From Deferrisomatales bacterium (GTDB taxonomy: Bacteria > Desulfobacterota > Deferrisomatia > Deferrisomatales > JARGFW01): a stretch of DNA of 64,000 nucleotides. The notes beneath the pieces are model-generated. The model saw nothing but the letters and a program-made list of their open reading frames with translations. It was not told the DNA's origin and searched no databases. This document shows, piece after piece, positions 46,222-55,392 of the stretch (positions are counted from its first letter, which is position 1; every line of letters begins with the position of its first letter). Position numbers and translations under genes: made by a program. The DNA lies in assembly GCA_029211085.1 (NCBI GenBank), contig JARGFW010000002.1:19091-83090 (forward strand), in the 5' to 3' direction.

Positions 46222-47313
46222 ATGTCGTCGAGCCTCCTCAAACGCTGGGCCCGCAAATACTTCTCGGACCCCGAGGCCCTCATCCTCGTCGTGCTGCTGG
46301 CCCTGGGGTTCGCGGTGGTGCTGTTTCTGGGCAATACGCTGACGCCGGTGTTCGCCAGCGTGGTCATCGCCTACCTTCTCGAAGCCGCCGTCACCTGGCT
46401 GACCCGGCGCGGGGTGCCGCGCTTGCTGGCGGTCTTTCTGGTGTTCTGCCTGTTCCTGACGTTCCTGCTGTTCCTGTTCTTCGGCCTGGTGCCGCTGCTG
46501 AGCAAGCAGGTCACCCAACTGGCCCAGGAACTGCCGAAGATGATCGCCGTGGGCCAGCACCTGCTGCAGGTCCTGCCCGAACGCTATCCCCAGTTCTTCT
46601 CGATCCAACAGGCGGCCGAGATGGCCGCCAGCATCCGCTCCGGAGTCACCTCCTTCGGCCAGAATCTACTGTCCCTGTCCCTGTCCTCCCTGCCGCACCT
46701 GTTCACCCTGGCCCTGTACCTGGTTCTGGTGCCGGTGATGGTGTTCTTCTTTCTCAAGGACAAGGAACATCTCCACGATGTGCTGTCCCGGTACCTGCCC
46801 CGGGAGCGCGGGGTGGCGACCCGGGTTTGGGTGGAGATGGACCAGCAGATCGGCAACTACATCCGCGGCAAGATCACCGAGATCCTGCTGGTGGGGTTGG
46901 TCAGCGTCGTCACCTTCGCGGCCCTGGGGTTGAAGTACGCGATGCTGCTGGGAGCGTTGGTGGGGCTGTCGGTGGTGGTACCCTACATCGGCGCGATCGC
47001 GGTCACCGTACCGGTGGTGTTGATCGCGTACTACCAGTGGGGCCCGACCCGTGAGTTCGCCTATCTGTTTGGGGCCTACATGGTGATCCAGATCCTCGAC
47101 GGCAATCTGGTGGTGCCGTGGCTGTTCTCCGAGGCCGTGAACCTGCACCCCATCGCGATCATCGTGGCGGTGCTGGTGTTTGGGGGGGTGTGGGGGTTCT
47201 GGGGGGTGTTCTTCGCGATCCCCCTGGCGACCCTGGTCATGGCGGTGATCCACGCCTGGCCCCGTGCCACGGACGAGGGAGAGCACCCCACCGGCGGCGC
47301 CTCCCCCGCCTGA
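46222..47313 (+). CDS. AI-2E transporter family (PerM/YdiK-like) membrane protein
   Basis: SVVIAYLLEAAVTWLTRRGVPRLLAVFLVFCLFLTFLLFLFFGLVPLLSKQVTQLAQELP...; IGAIAVTVPVVLIAYYQWG; HPIAIIVAVLVFGGVWGFWGVFFAIPLATLVMAVI. Confidence 0.9.
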   Translation: MSSSLLKRWARKYFSDPEALILVVLLALGFAVVLFLGNTLTPVFASVVIAYLLEAAVTWLTRRGVPRLLAVFLVFCLFLTFLLFLFFGLVPLLSKQVTQLAQELPKMIAVGQHLLQVLPERYPQFFSIQQAAEMAASIRSGVTSFGQNLLSLSLSSLPHLFTLALYLVLVPVMVFFFLKDKEHLHDVLSRYLPRERGVATRVWVEMDQQIGNYIRGKITEILLVGLVSVVTFAALGLKYAMLLGALVGLSVVVPYIGAIAVTVPVVLIAYYQWGPTREFAYLFGAYMVIQILDGNLVVPWLFSEAVNLHPIAIIVAVLVFGGVWGFWGVFFAIPLATLVMAVIHAWPRATDEGEHPTGGASPA

Positions 47314-47334
47314 TCCCGCCTGCCTCTGCCCGCG

Positions 47335-48285
47335 ATGCACCTGTCTCCTCTGCTCGACGAGGTCCGCCGCCGGCACGACCCCGGTTCCCAAGCGGCGCGG
47401 CGGCTGTTCCATGGCCGGGGTGGCTGCTATCCGGGGCTCGACGCCGTGACCGTGGACTGGTTCCCCCCCGTGGCGGTGGTCACCCTGCACGCACCCGCCC
47501 CGGCCCCCAGGCTGGACGCCCTGGAGGAGGGGCTGGGGGCGATCCTGGGAGAGCGATTGGAGTGTCTGCTGGTGCAGCGCCGGGATCTGCCCGGGGCACC
47601 TTGGCGGGTGCTGCGCGGAGCGATTCCCGAACCGGCCTACGCGGTGGAGGCGGGCCTGCGTTACCGCCTGCGCCTGGGGGAGGGGCAGAATCTGGGATAT
47701 TTTCCGGACATGATCGACGGCCGGGCCCTGGTGCGGCGCCTGGCCACGGGCCGGAGGGTGCTGAACCTGTTCGCCTACACCTGCGCGTTCTCGGTGGCCG
47801 CCCTGGCGGGGGGGGCCGAGCAGGTGACCAATCTGGACATGAACCGCGGGGTGCTGGAACTGGGCCGCCAGAACCACCGGGACAACAGCGTCGAGCTGCG
47901 CCGCGCCTCGTTCCTGGCCCACGACCTGTTCAAGTCCTTCGGCAAACTGCGCCGCCTCGGTCCGTTCGGCCTGGTGGTGGTGGATCCGCCGAGCCACCAG
48001 GGCGCGAGCTTCTCCGCCCGCCGCGACTGGCCTCGACTGCTGCGGCACCTGCCGTCTCTGCTGGCACCGGGGGCCGAGGTGGTGGCGTGTCTGAACGCCC
48101 CCCACCTGGGGCCGGAGTTCCTGGTGGAGCAGTTCGCGGCGCACGCCCCCGGGTGCAGTCTGCAGGAGATCCTGCCCACTCCGCGGGACTTCCCGGACCG
48201 TTTCCCCGAGAGGGGGTTGAAGGTGCTGCGGTTCCAATGGGGGGGGGTAGAGAAGCAAGTGAAGATCGAAGGGCGTACTTTTTGA
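47335..48285 (+). CDS. Class I SAM-dependent rRNA methyltransferase (RlmI-like)
   Basis: LRLGEGQNLGYFPDMIDGRALVRRLATGRRVLNLFAYTCAFSVAALAGGAEQVTNLDMNRGVLELGRQNHRDNSV...FGLVVVDPPSHQGASF. Confidence 0.85.
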   Translation: MHLSPLLDEVRRRHDPGSQAARRLFHGRGGCYPGLDAVTVDWFPPVAVVTLHAPAPAPRLDALEEGLGAILGERLECLLVQRRDLPGAPWRVLRGAIPEPAYAVEAGLRYRLRLGEGQNLGYFPDMIDGRALVRRLATGRRVLNLFAYTCAFSVAALAGGAEQVTNLDMNRGVLELGRQNHRDNSVELRRASFLAHDLFKSFGKLRRLGPFGLVVVDPPSHQGASFSARRDWPRLLRHLPSLLAPGAEVVACLNAPHLGPEFLVEQFAAHAPGCSLQEILPTPRDFPDRFPERGLKVLRFQWGGVEKQVKIEGRTF

Positions 48286-48399
48286 CGGGATTTCACGGAT
48301 CTCGCGGATGGAACACCGAACCCTCAACCGATCGCTCAACCGGTTGTTTTCGCCTTAACCCTTGCCCTTCATCCGTGCGATCCGTGAGATCCTGTCCAA
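48281..48399. repeat. Intergenic imperfect inverted repeat, same family as 27795-28065; possible bidirectional terminator
   Basis: Left arm tttgacgggatttcacggatctcgcggatg (48281-48310); right arm catccgtgcgatccgtgagatcctgtccaa (48370-48399); 25/30 complementary. Confidence 0.65.
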
Positions 48400-48433
48400 T
48401 AGAGGATGTGGCCCTTCGGCACCGGGCGACCGC

Positions 48434-48802
48434 TTAGTCCAGGCTGACCCCCAGGGCCACGGTGGTGGCCGCCGGGTCCCACGGCGGATTGCGGAACAAC
48501 AGCGCCAGGTCCCCCAGATAGAACGCCCGGGAACACCACCCCCCCGGCATCTCCACCTGCAGCACCGAGTCCGCGTCGGTGGCGAACGGGGCGTCACCGC
48601 GACGTCCGCTCACCGTGTCGAGCCAGGCGATACCGCCGGCGGTGCCGTCGGCCTGGAACTGCACCGACACGAACACGCGCTCGTCCACCAGGAAGCGCTG
48701 ACAGCCCCCGTCGTCCACCCCCGCCCGAGCCACGGTCGTCAACGCCGCGGCGCACAGCAGCCAGCCTCCGACGACCAGCCGCTTCCACCCCGGGGACCTC
48801 AT
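48434..48802 (-). CDS. Hypothetical secreted protein
   Basis: 122 aa with signal peptide (WLLCAAALTTVARAGVDDGGCQRFLVDERVFVSVQFQADGTAGGIAWLD); overlaps the upstream redoxin stop. Confidence 0.65.
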   Translation of the reverse strand: MRSPGWKRLVVGGWLLCAAALTTVARAGVDDGGCQRFLVDERVFVSVQFQADGTAGGIAWLDTVSGRRGDAPFATDADSVLQVEMPGGWCSRAFYLGDLALLFRNPPWDPAATTVALGVSLD

Positions 48803-49416
48803 GGCTCACCCCGCAGGGCCAGTATGTCGCTGGCGGTATCTGGGGCAGCGGTGGCCAGGATTCCCGGGAGCACGTCGTCCAGCTGTTCCGTGGTGATTCG
48901 CCCCACGTGGCGCCACTGCACCGAGCCGTCCTGGCCGATGAGGAACGCGGTGGGCGTGCCCAGCACCCCATACTCCCGGGCGGTTGCGTAGGGTGCGCTG
49001 CCGTCGGGGCCGACCAGGATGCGCGCCCCTGGGTAACGGGCCCCGGAAGCCAGCCAGTGGCGCACCATGGAGGGTTCGGAGAGCATTACGCACAGCACCT
49101 CCAGGCGATCGGCAAAGCGCTCGGCCACCCGCTGTACGGCGGGCGCGCTTTCCTCACAGGGGATGCAGCCCACGCTGCTGAACAGCACCAGGGCCGACCG
49201 ATCTTCCAGCAGTTGTTGCAGGTGGACCGCCCGACCCTGGAGGTCGGTGAGGCGGAAGTCCCCGGCCGGCTCCCCCACCACGGTCATGGCGGCACCAACC
49301 GGGTTCACCGCCAGTGCGCACCACACCAGTGCGGCCAGCGCCAGTGTGGCCGGCGTCGGGAAGCTGGTTCGGCATGTGGGGGGGGGGACTGCGAGACGGC
49401 GGGCAGGCGTGGCCAT
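48799..49416 (-). CDS. Redoxin/TlpA-like thiol-disulfide protein
   Basis: Signal/TM then GDFRLTDLQGRAVHLQQLLEDRSALVLFSSVGCIPCEESAPAVQRVAERF...YGVLGTPTAFLIGQDGSVQWRHVG (CxxC and cis-Pro motifs). Confidence 0.85.
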   Translation of the reverse strand: MATPARRLAVPPPTCRTSFPTPATLALAALVWCALAVNPVGAAMTVVGEPAGDFRLTDLQGRAVHLQQLLEDRSALVLFSSVGCIPCEESAPAVQRVAERFADRLEVLCVMLSEPSMVRHWLASGARYPGARILVGPDGSAPYATAREYGVLGTPTAFLIGQDGSVQWRHVGRITTEQLDDVLPGILATAAPDTASDILALRGEP

Positions 49417-49911
49417 GGTTTCTCGACTCCGTTCGGCAGCCGTTCGACCCATCCGGAACCATTCCGGAGGGGCACTGGCTTTGCGTCCCCGCGTTACCGC
49501 GGGTTTGCCCTTTCGTGGAGCAGGAGCAACCCTTGCCCCCTGCCCGGTGCGGTCGCGCCGGGACCCGTCGAGGTCCGTCGCGCGCCGCACATACGGTACC
49601 TATCGGCACACTCCAGGATCTGGTTAAGTTTGTGGGGGAACGGAACGCCCTGGGCAACTCCCGCGGCGTGGCCTGCAGCCGTCATTTTGCATGAATCCCG
49701 GTCGGGGACGGGGTACTATCCAGCCACGGCCGCCGCAAGACCCCCGCGGTACCCGGGGGCGGGCGAGCCGTTGGACTCACCTGGCCACCCTCAGGGATCG
49801 AGACGCCCAAGCCCGAGTGCCGGGTTGCGCACCCGCACCAAAGGGGCGCCCCTGCGCCTCTGGCGGCCGAGAGCAAGACCACGTCACGACCTCCGCATCC
49901 TGGGGAGACCC

Positions 49912-50844
49912 ATGGGCTATCGCAAGGAAGACGCTGGCGCCACGAGCCGCCGCACCGCCGAGGTGAAGCGGGTTCTGTGGATCATTCTCTTCCTGAACGT
50001 CGCCGTGGCGGCGGGGAAGTTCTTCTACGGTCTGTTCATCGACTCGGTGTCGATGCAGGCGGACGGCTTCCACTCCATGTTCGACGGCACCTCGAATGTG
50101 ATCGGTCTGGTGGGCATGAGCTTCGCCGCACGCCCCGCCGACCGCGGTCACCCCTACGGCCACGGCAAGTACGAAACCTATGCCTCGGCCATCATCGGCG
50201 CCATGCTCCTCATGGCCGCCTGGAAGATCGGCTCGGCTGCGGTGGGCAAGCTCTTCGCCGGGGTCGCCGAACCACCCCGGGTGGACGCCACGGCCTTCGC
50301 CGTGATGGCCGTCACCCTCCTGGTGAACATCTTCGTGGCCTGGTACGAGCGCCGCAAAGGGTTGGCGCTGCAAAGCGACATCCTGGTGGCCGACGCTTCC
50401 CACACCGGCAGCGACATCCTGGTGAGCAGCGGCGTACTCGTCGGCCTGTGCTTCGTCAAGCTGGGCATGCCTCTGGCCGATCCCATCATCGCGCTGCTGG
50501 TGGTCGCCGCGATCCTCTGGTCCGCCTGGGGGGTCTTCGGCAAGGTCAACCGCACCTTCTCGGACAGCGCCATCCTCCCCGTGGGGCAGGTGTGCGGCAT
50601 CGCCGAACGGGTGGAGGGTGTGCTGGGCTGCCACTCCATCCGCACCCGCGGCCCGTCGGCGCAGATCCACATCGACCTGCACATCCAGGTGGACCCGGAA
50701 CTCACCGTCGCCGCGGGCCACGCCATCGCCGAAGAGGTCGAGGAAGCCCTGTGCGAGGGCATTTCCGGAGTCGTCGACGTCATCGCCCACCTCGAACCCT
50801 GGGACGAGTACCAACAGAGCAAGACCCAGAAGCAGGGGTTTTGA
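49912..50844 (+). CDS. Cation diffusion facilitator family transporter
   Basis: VSMQADGFHSMFDGTSNVIGLVGMSFAARPADRGHPYGHGKYETYASAIIGAMLL...LVADASHTGSDILVSSGVLVGL. Confidence 0.92.
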   Translation: MGYRKEDAGATSRRTAEVKRVLWIILFLNVAVAAGKFFYGLFIDSVSMQADGFHSMFDGTSNVIGLVGMSFAARPADRGHPYGHGKYETYASAIIGAMLLMAAWKIGSAAVGKLFAGVAEPPRVDATAFAVMAVTLLVNIFVAWYERRKGLALQSDILVADASHTGSDILVSSGVLVGLCFVKLGMPLADPIIALLVVAAILWSAWGVFGKVNRTFSDSAILPVGQVCGIAERVEGVLGCHSIRTRGPSAQIHIDLHIQVDPELTVAAGHAIAEEVEEALCEGISGVVDVIAHLEPWDEYQQSKTQKQGF

Positions 50845-50926
50845 CGCATCCACCGAAGCCCCTCCCGAGTCCTCGGCCGCGTCCGGGGCAAGACCCGGCG
50901 GTATGCCTGCCGAGCGCGCCTCTGTC

Positions 50927-52039
50927 TCACCCGAGGGCTCGCCCGGGAAGATCTACCCGAACCCGGGTGCCGGTTCCTGTGGGGCGGTCCGTCAGGGTTG
51001 CCTCGCCCCCCATGGCCCTGGCGAGGGTGCGGACGATGTAGAGCCCCAGCCCTGTGCCGGCCACCCCTTGGGCCGCCCGCCCGCGATAGAAGCGCTCGAA
51101 GATGAGATCCCTCTCCCTCCCAGGGATCCCAGGCCCCTCGTCATCCACTTCGAGAAAGACCCGCTCCTGGTTCCCGCCGGTGCGGACCACCACTGTGGTG
51201 TCCCGGGGACTGTAGCGGACCGCGTTTTCAACCAGGTTGGACAGGCAGACCCGCACCGCCAGCTCGTTGCCCAGGGCCGTGCGGCCGGGGGTGGCACCGT
51301 CCAGCCGCAGGCGGATGCCTCGTTCCTCCGCGGACTCCCTGTGGAAGCTGGCCACGACCTGGGCCAACTCGTTGAGATCCAGTTCCTCGGCGGGCAGACT
51401 CAGCACCCCGTTCTCCACCCGGCGCAGCAACAGGACCTCCTCGGCCAGGGTGCCCAGGTATGAGGACGTCTCGAGAATCACCTGGGCATAACGTCGGCCG
51501 CGCTCGTCCGCGACCGGCTTGGAGGCGAGCTGGTTAGCGAAACCGCCGATCACCACCAGTTTGTTTTTGAGTTCGTGAAAGAGCAGGTTCTGGAACTCCA
51601 ACTGGGACTCCCGACCCGCTTCCGACCGCCGCAGTTGGCGTGCCACTTCCTGGGTTTCCTTGGTCCTGGACAGCATATTCTGGACCTTCAGCACCACCTC
51701 CCGGACCGCGAACGGCTTGGCGATGTAGTCATCGGCCCCGAGTTCCAGACCCCGCAGCTTGTCCGAGACGGAGGCCAGCGCGGTTAGCATGACGATGGGC
51801 AGGCCGGATACGGCCGGGTCGGCGTGGCCACGGATCATGCGGCAGATCTCCCAGCCGGTCAGGTCGGGGAGGAGCAGGTCCAACAGGACCAGGTCCGGCT
51901 GCTGGTCACCGATGGCGCGGCACGCGGTGAGGCCGTCGTGTGCGGTGAGGGTGCGAAAGCCGGTTGCCTGGAGGTTGAACTCCAAAAGTTCCGCCACCTC
52001 GGGCTCGTCTTCGACGATCAGCACCGTGCTTTGCGACAT
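50927..52039 (-). CDS. Response regulator receiver-histidine kinase hybrid
   Basis: N-terminal REC: MSQSTVLIVEDEPEVAELLEFNLQATGFRTLTAHDG...DLVLLDLLLPDLTGWEICRMIRG; then NLLFHELKNKLVVIGGFANQL (H-box), NLVENAVRYSP, EGPGIPGRERDLIFERFYRG, GTGLGLYIVRTLARAMGG. Confidence 0.92.
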   Translation of the reverse strand: MSQSTVLIVEDEPEVAELLEFNLQATGFRTLTAHDGLTACRAIGDQQPDLVLLDLLLPDLTGWEICRMIRGHADPAVSGLPIVMLTALASVSDKLRGLELGADDYIAKPFAVREVVLKVQNMLSRTKETQEVARQLRRSEAGRESQLEFQNLLFHELKNKLVVIGGFANQLASKPVADERGRRYAQVILETSSYLGTLAEEVLLLRRVENGVLSLPAEELDLNELAQVVASFHRESAEERGIRLRLDGATPGRTALGNELAVRVCLSNLVENAVRYSPRDTTVVVRTGGNQERVFLEVDDEGPGIPGRERDLIFERFYRGRAAQGVAGTGLGLYIVRTLARAMGGEATLTDRPTGTGTRVRVDLPGRALG

Positions 52040-52192
52040 GGGTCTTCTCCCAGACACCGGGTCCCCGTCCCCATGAACAGGGACGCCTGCCACTTGCCTC
52101 TGTCTGGAGGGTAGCAGCCGACTGTTACGGCCGGGTGAACGGCAGATGACGGTTTGGCGGACGAAGTGTAGTGAGTGGGGTGGCTGGGAGAG

Positions 52193-52417
52193 CTACTTGT
52201 TCCGCAGATCCCGGTGCCCGGCGAACGGATGGGGCCGCAGGCTGCGCAGCAGCTTGCCCAGGTAGGTGGGGCATCCGTCGTGGTTCGGGGAAGTGCAACG
52301 TGTGGGCTCCTGCCCAAGGGCCCTGGTAGCAGCGCCCAAGGAGGCCAGGCAGGACTCTGGACTTCCATACCGGTAGGGGCAGGCGCCGGGTTCTGGTTGG
52401 ATCGTGGGGAAGTGCAT
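52193..52417 (-). CDS. Small cysteine-containing hypothetical protein
   Basis: 75 aa MHFPTIQPEPGACPYRYGSPESCLASLGAATRALGQEPTRCTSPNHDGCPTYLGKLLRSLRPHP; purine-rich gaagaggagag upstream. Confidence 0.5.
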   Translation of the reverse strand: MHFPTIQPEPGACPYRYGSPESCLASLGAATRALGQEPTRCTSPNHDGCPTYLGKLLRSLRPHPFAGHRDLRNK

Positions 52418-52608
52418 GGCCAAGGGTGTCTCTCCTCTTCTGGGGGGTTGTTGTGCGTAGTGTAGCTGCTCCGAGTTACCGGTGGGTTACAGGCGGATGA
52501 AGGTTTTCCGGAGGTGGTCTGGCGCTTGCCCACCCATCGCGGCGCGGCCCGAAACCCGCCCGGTTCATGGGCCCGGGGGTGGAATATTCATCTGGCCGAA
52601 ATCGGGTT

Positions 52609-52626
52609 GTAACATTCCGGTAACAT
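52609..52626 (+). promoter_or_regulatory. Pho-box-like PhoB site upstream of pstC
   Basis: GTAACAT-TCCG-GTAACAT: perfect 7-bp direct repeats with 4-bp spacer (11-bp period). Confidence 0.7.
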
Positions 52627-52635
52627 GCTATCTGT

Positions 52636-55383
52636 ATGCTGCGGGCCGGAAGCGTCGAGAGGCGCATCCGCTCGCATTCTGCCCACCGGACCCCGACCGC
52701 GGAAAACACCTTGCCGATCAACGAGTCCCCATCGACAAACACCCACCGCGCCGACAGCGGTCCCGCGGAGCCGGCGCCGGGTGAGGCTGCGCCGAAAGCC
52801 CAGGAGGTCGTCTACCGCCGCAACAAGGAGACGCGACGGGCAGTCTTCATCGCGGATCGCCTGGCCAAGCGGGTGATCAGCGTCGGCGGCATAGCGGTCA
52901 TCGCCGCCGTCCTGGGAATCATGGTCTTCCTGGTTGCCGAGGTCGCACCGCTGTTCATGGGCGGAGAGGTCCTGGACGAAAGTGCCTATTCGCTGGCCGT
53001 GCCCCCCCGTTCCGGCACGGCCACCGCGTGGGACGAGTACCGCCGTATGGCGACCATGATCAGCCGGGACGGCTCCATCACCGCGGTACACGCCCCCAGC
53101 GGCAGGGTACTGCTGACGGAGGACCTCGCGTTCGCCCAGGTGCCCTCCGCCAGTGCTCACATCCTGGGCGGGTCCCAACTGGTCTTCGGGTTTCCCGACG
53201 GCAGCGCCCAGGTGGTCGCCGCGGGGTTCCGCAGCGAGGTCCTTCCGTCCGAGGAGGAACCCGCGGGACTGGAGCACCTGCCCGGCGGTGACCGTACCGA
53301 CGGGGCGGCGGTCTTTTCCGATATCCCCGGTGGCCAGGTGCGCAGGGTGTACGTCGAGAGGCTCCTGGAGGATTCCTTTCGGGTCACCGGTGGTCTGGGA
53401 GTGCGCGCCATCGGCATGGCGGACTCGGGCGGGGGGCAGGACTCGACCCGCGCCTTCGTGGCCCTGGACTCAGCCGGCGAACTCTGGCTGACCCAGGCCC
53501 GCACCAAGAAGAATCTGATGACCGGGGCCCTGCGTACCAGGACGCGAACGGTCCAGCTCCCGCGCATCCCGGGGCTCTCCGCCGACCCGTATCTGCTGCT
53601 GTCGAGGGGCGGCCAGAACGTCATCGTGGCGCTGCAGGACGGCACGGTCTTCCGCTTCGACGCCAGCGATCTGGCGGAGCCCGTGCTGGCCGAGACCTCG
53701 CGCCTCACCCCGCCGGGGGTGGGCGTCGCGGCCCTGGCCTTTCTGGTGGGTGAACAGTCCCTGGTGGTGGGCGGGACCGACGGCAGCGTCAACATCCACT
53801 TCCTTTTGCGACGGGACGGGGCAGGAAGCACCGATGGCCGGCGTCTGGTACGCACCCGTGACCTGCAGCCCCACGGGGCAGCGGTGACGCGCATCGTGCC
53901 CAGCGGGATCGACAAATCCTTCCTCACCGCGGATACTACCGGGGCCCTCTGGTTGCGCCACGCCACCAGCAACCAGGTGCTGCTGCGGTTTTCCCGGGAG
54001 CAGGACGCGATCTATCAGTACCTGGCCCTGGCGCCCCGCCAGAATGGCGTGTTCGCGGTGACCGAGGCGGGAGCGGCCCGGTATTGGCACATTTCGGTGC
54101 CCCACCCGGAGACCTCCTGGAAGACGTTCTGGGGGCGTATCTGGTACGAGGGCTATCCGGAGCCCACCTTCACCTGGCAGTCCTCGGCCGCCACCGATGA
54201 CTTCGAGCCCAAGCTCTCCCTGGTGCCGCTCGTCTTCGGCACGCTCAAGGCCACCTTCTACTCCATGCTGTTTGCCGTCCCGGTGGCGCTGTTGGCGGCG
54301 TTCTTCGTCTCCGAGTTCATGGGGGGACGGGCGAAGGGCGTATTGAAGCCCGCCATGGAGATGATGGCCTCCCTGCCGTCGGTGGTGCTCGGCTTCGTGG
54401 CGGCGCTGGTGTTGGCGCCCGTGGTCGAGACCTGGATCGGCTCCGTGCTGCTCTGCTTCCTCACGGTTCCGGCGCTGCTGGTGCTCGGGGCTCACCTGTG
54501 GCAGCTGCTGCCCCGCAACCTCGCCGACCGCTACGACGGCAGTGTGAAGTTCGCCTGTATGGTCGCCTCCCTGGTGGTCGGGGTCTACCTCGCGGTGCTC
54601 CTGGGCAGCGGCTTCGAGCGGGTCTTCTTCCAGGGCAGCATCACCCGCTGGCTGTCCGGCACCGAGGGCTCCGGGCGTCCCCTGACCTTCCTGCTGCTGT
54701 TGCCGCTCTCCCTGTTCGCGGTGCTGGCCTACGGGGCCCGTCACCCGGTCAACCCCTTCTACCGTCGCTCCAAGAACGCCGACGGTCTGCGGGCCGGACT
54801 CTACTCCTTCGCCGGGTTCTCCTTGTCGCTGGTGGCGGCCGGGGTGCTGTCCGCAGTCGCCGCGGAAGGTCTGGTGCGCTTCGGTTTCGACCCCCGCGAC
54901 GGCCTGGTGGGCACCTACGTGCAGCGCAACACCCTGCTGATCGGCTTCGCCATGGGGTTCGCGGTGATTCCCATTGTCTTCACCATCGCGGAGGACGCCC
55001 TGTCCGCGGTGCCCGATCACCTGCGGGGGGCGAGTCTGGGGTGCGGGGCCACCATCTGGCAGACGACCCTCTGGGTGGTCATGCCGGCGGCCATGAGCGG
55101 CATCTTCTCGGCGATCATGGTGGGTATGGGGCGGGCTGTGGGGGAGACGATGATCGTGGTCATGGCGGCGGGCAACACCCCCATCATGGACATCAACGTG
55201 TTCAACGGGCTGCGCGCCCTCTCCGCGAACATCGCCGTCGAGCTTCCGGAAGCCGTGGTGGGCGGAACCCTGTACCGGACGCTGTTTCTGTCCGGCCTGG
55301 TGCTGTTCGCCGCGACCTTTGTCGTGAACACCGTGGCCGAGCTCGTCCGCTTGCGCTACCGGAAGAAAGCCAGGCAGCTGTAG
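52636..55383 (+). CDS. pstC: Phosphate ABC transporter permease PstC, large-N-terminal form (true start may be downstream, e.g. TTG at 52711)
   Basis: VYRRNKETRRAVFIADRLAKRVISVGGIAVIAAVLGIMVFLVAEVAPLFMGG; large periplasmic segment; permease core GTLKATFYSMLFAVPVALLAAFFVSEFMGG...VVLGFVAALVLAP...EDALSAVPDHLRGASLGCGATIWQTTLWVVMPAAMSGIFSAIMVGMGRAVGETMIVVMAAGNTP. Confidence 0.9.
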   Translation: MLRAGSVERRIRSHSAHRTPTAENTLPINESPSTNTHRADSGPAEPAPGEAAPKAQEVVYRRNKETRRAVFIADRLAKRVISVGGIAVIAAVLGIMVFLVAEVAPLFMGGEVLDESAYSLAVPPRSGTATAWDEYRRMATMISRDGSITAVHAPSGRVLLTEDLAFAQVPSASAHILGGSQLVFGFPDGSAQVVAAGFRSEVLPSEEEPAGLEHLPGGDRTDGAAVFSDIPGGQVRRVYVERLLEDSFRVTGGLGVRAIGMADSGGGQDSTRAFVALDSAGELWLTQARTKKNLMTGALRTRTRTVQLPRIPGLSADPYLLLSRGGQNVIVALQDGTVFRFDASDLAEPVLAETSRLTPPGVGVAALAFLVGEQSLVVGGTDGSVNIHFLLRRDGAGSTDGRRLVRTRDLQPHGAAVTRIVPSGIDKSFLTADTTGALWLRHATSNQVLLRFSREQDAIYQYLALAPRQNGVFAVTEAGAARYWHISVPHPETSWKTFWGRIWYEGYPEPTFTWQSSAATDDFEPKLSLVPLVFGTLKATFYSMLFAVPVALLAAFFVSEFMGGRAKGVLKPAMEMMASLPSVVLGFVAALVLAPVVETWIGSVLLCFLTVPALLVLGAHLWQLLPRNLADRYDGSVKFACMVASLVVGVYLAVLLGSGFERVFFQGSITRWLSGTEGSGRPLTFLLLLPLSLFAVLAYGARHPVNPFYRRSKNADGLRAGLYSFAGFSLSLVAAGVLSAVAAEGLVRFGFDPRDGLVGTYVQRNTLLIGFAMGFAVIPIVFTIAEDALSAVPDHLRGASLGCGATIWQTTLWVVMPAAMSGIFSAIMVGMGRAVGETMIVVMAAGNTPIMDINVFNGLRALSANIAVELPEAVVGGTLYRTLFLSGLVLFAATFVVNTVAELVRLRYRKKARQL

Positions 55384-55392
55384 GGAGCGGAG

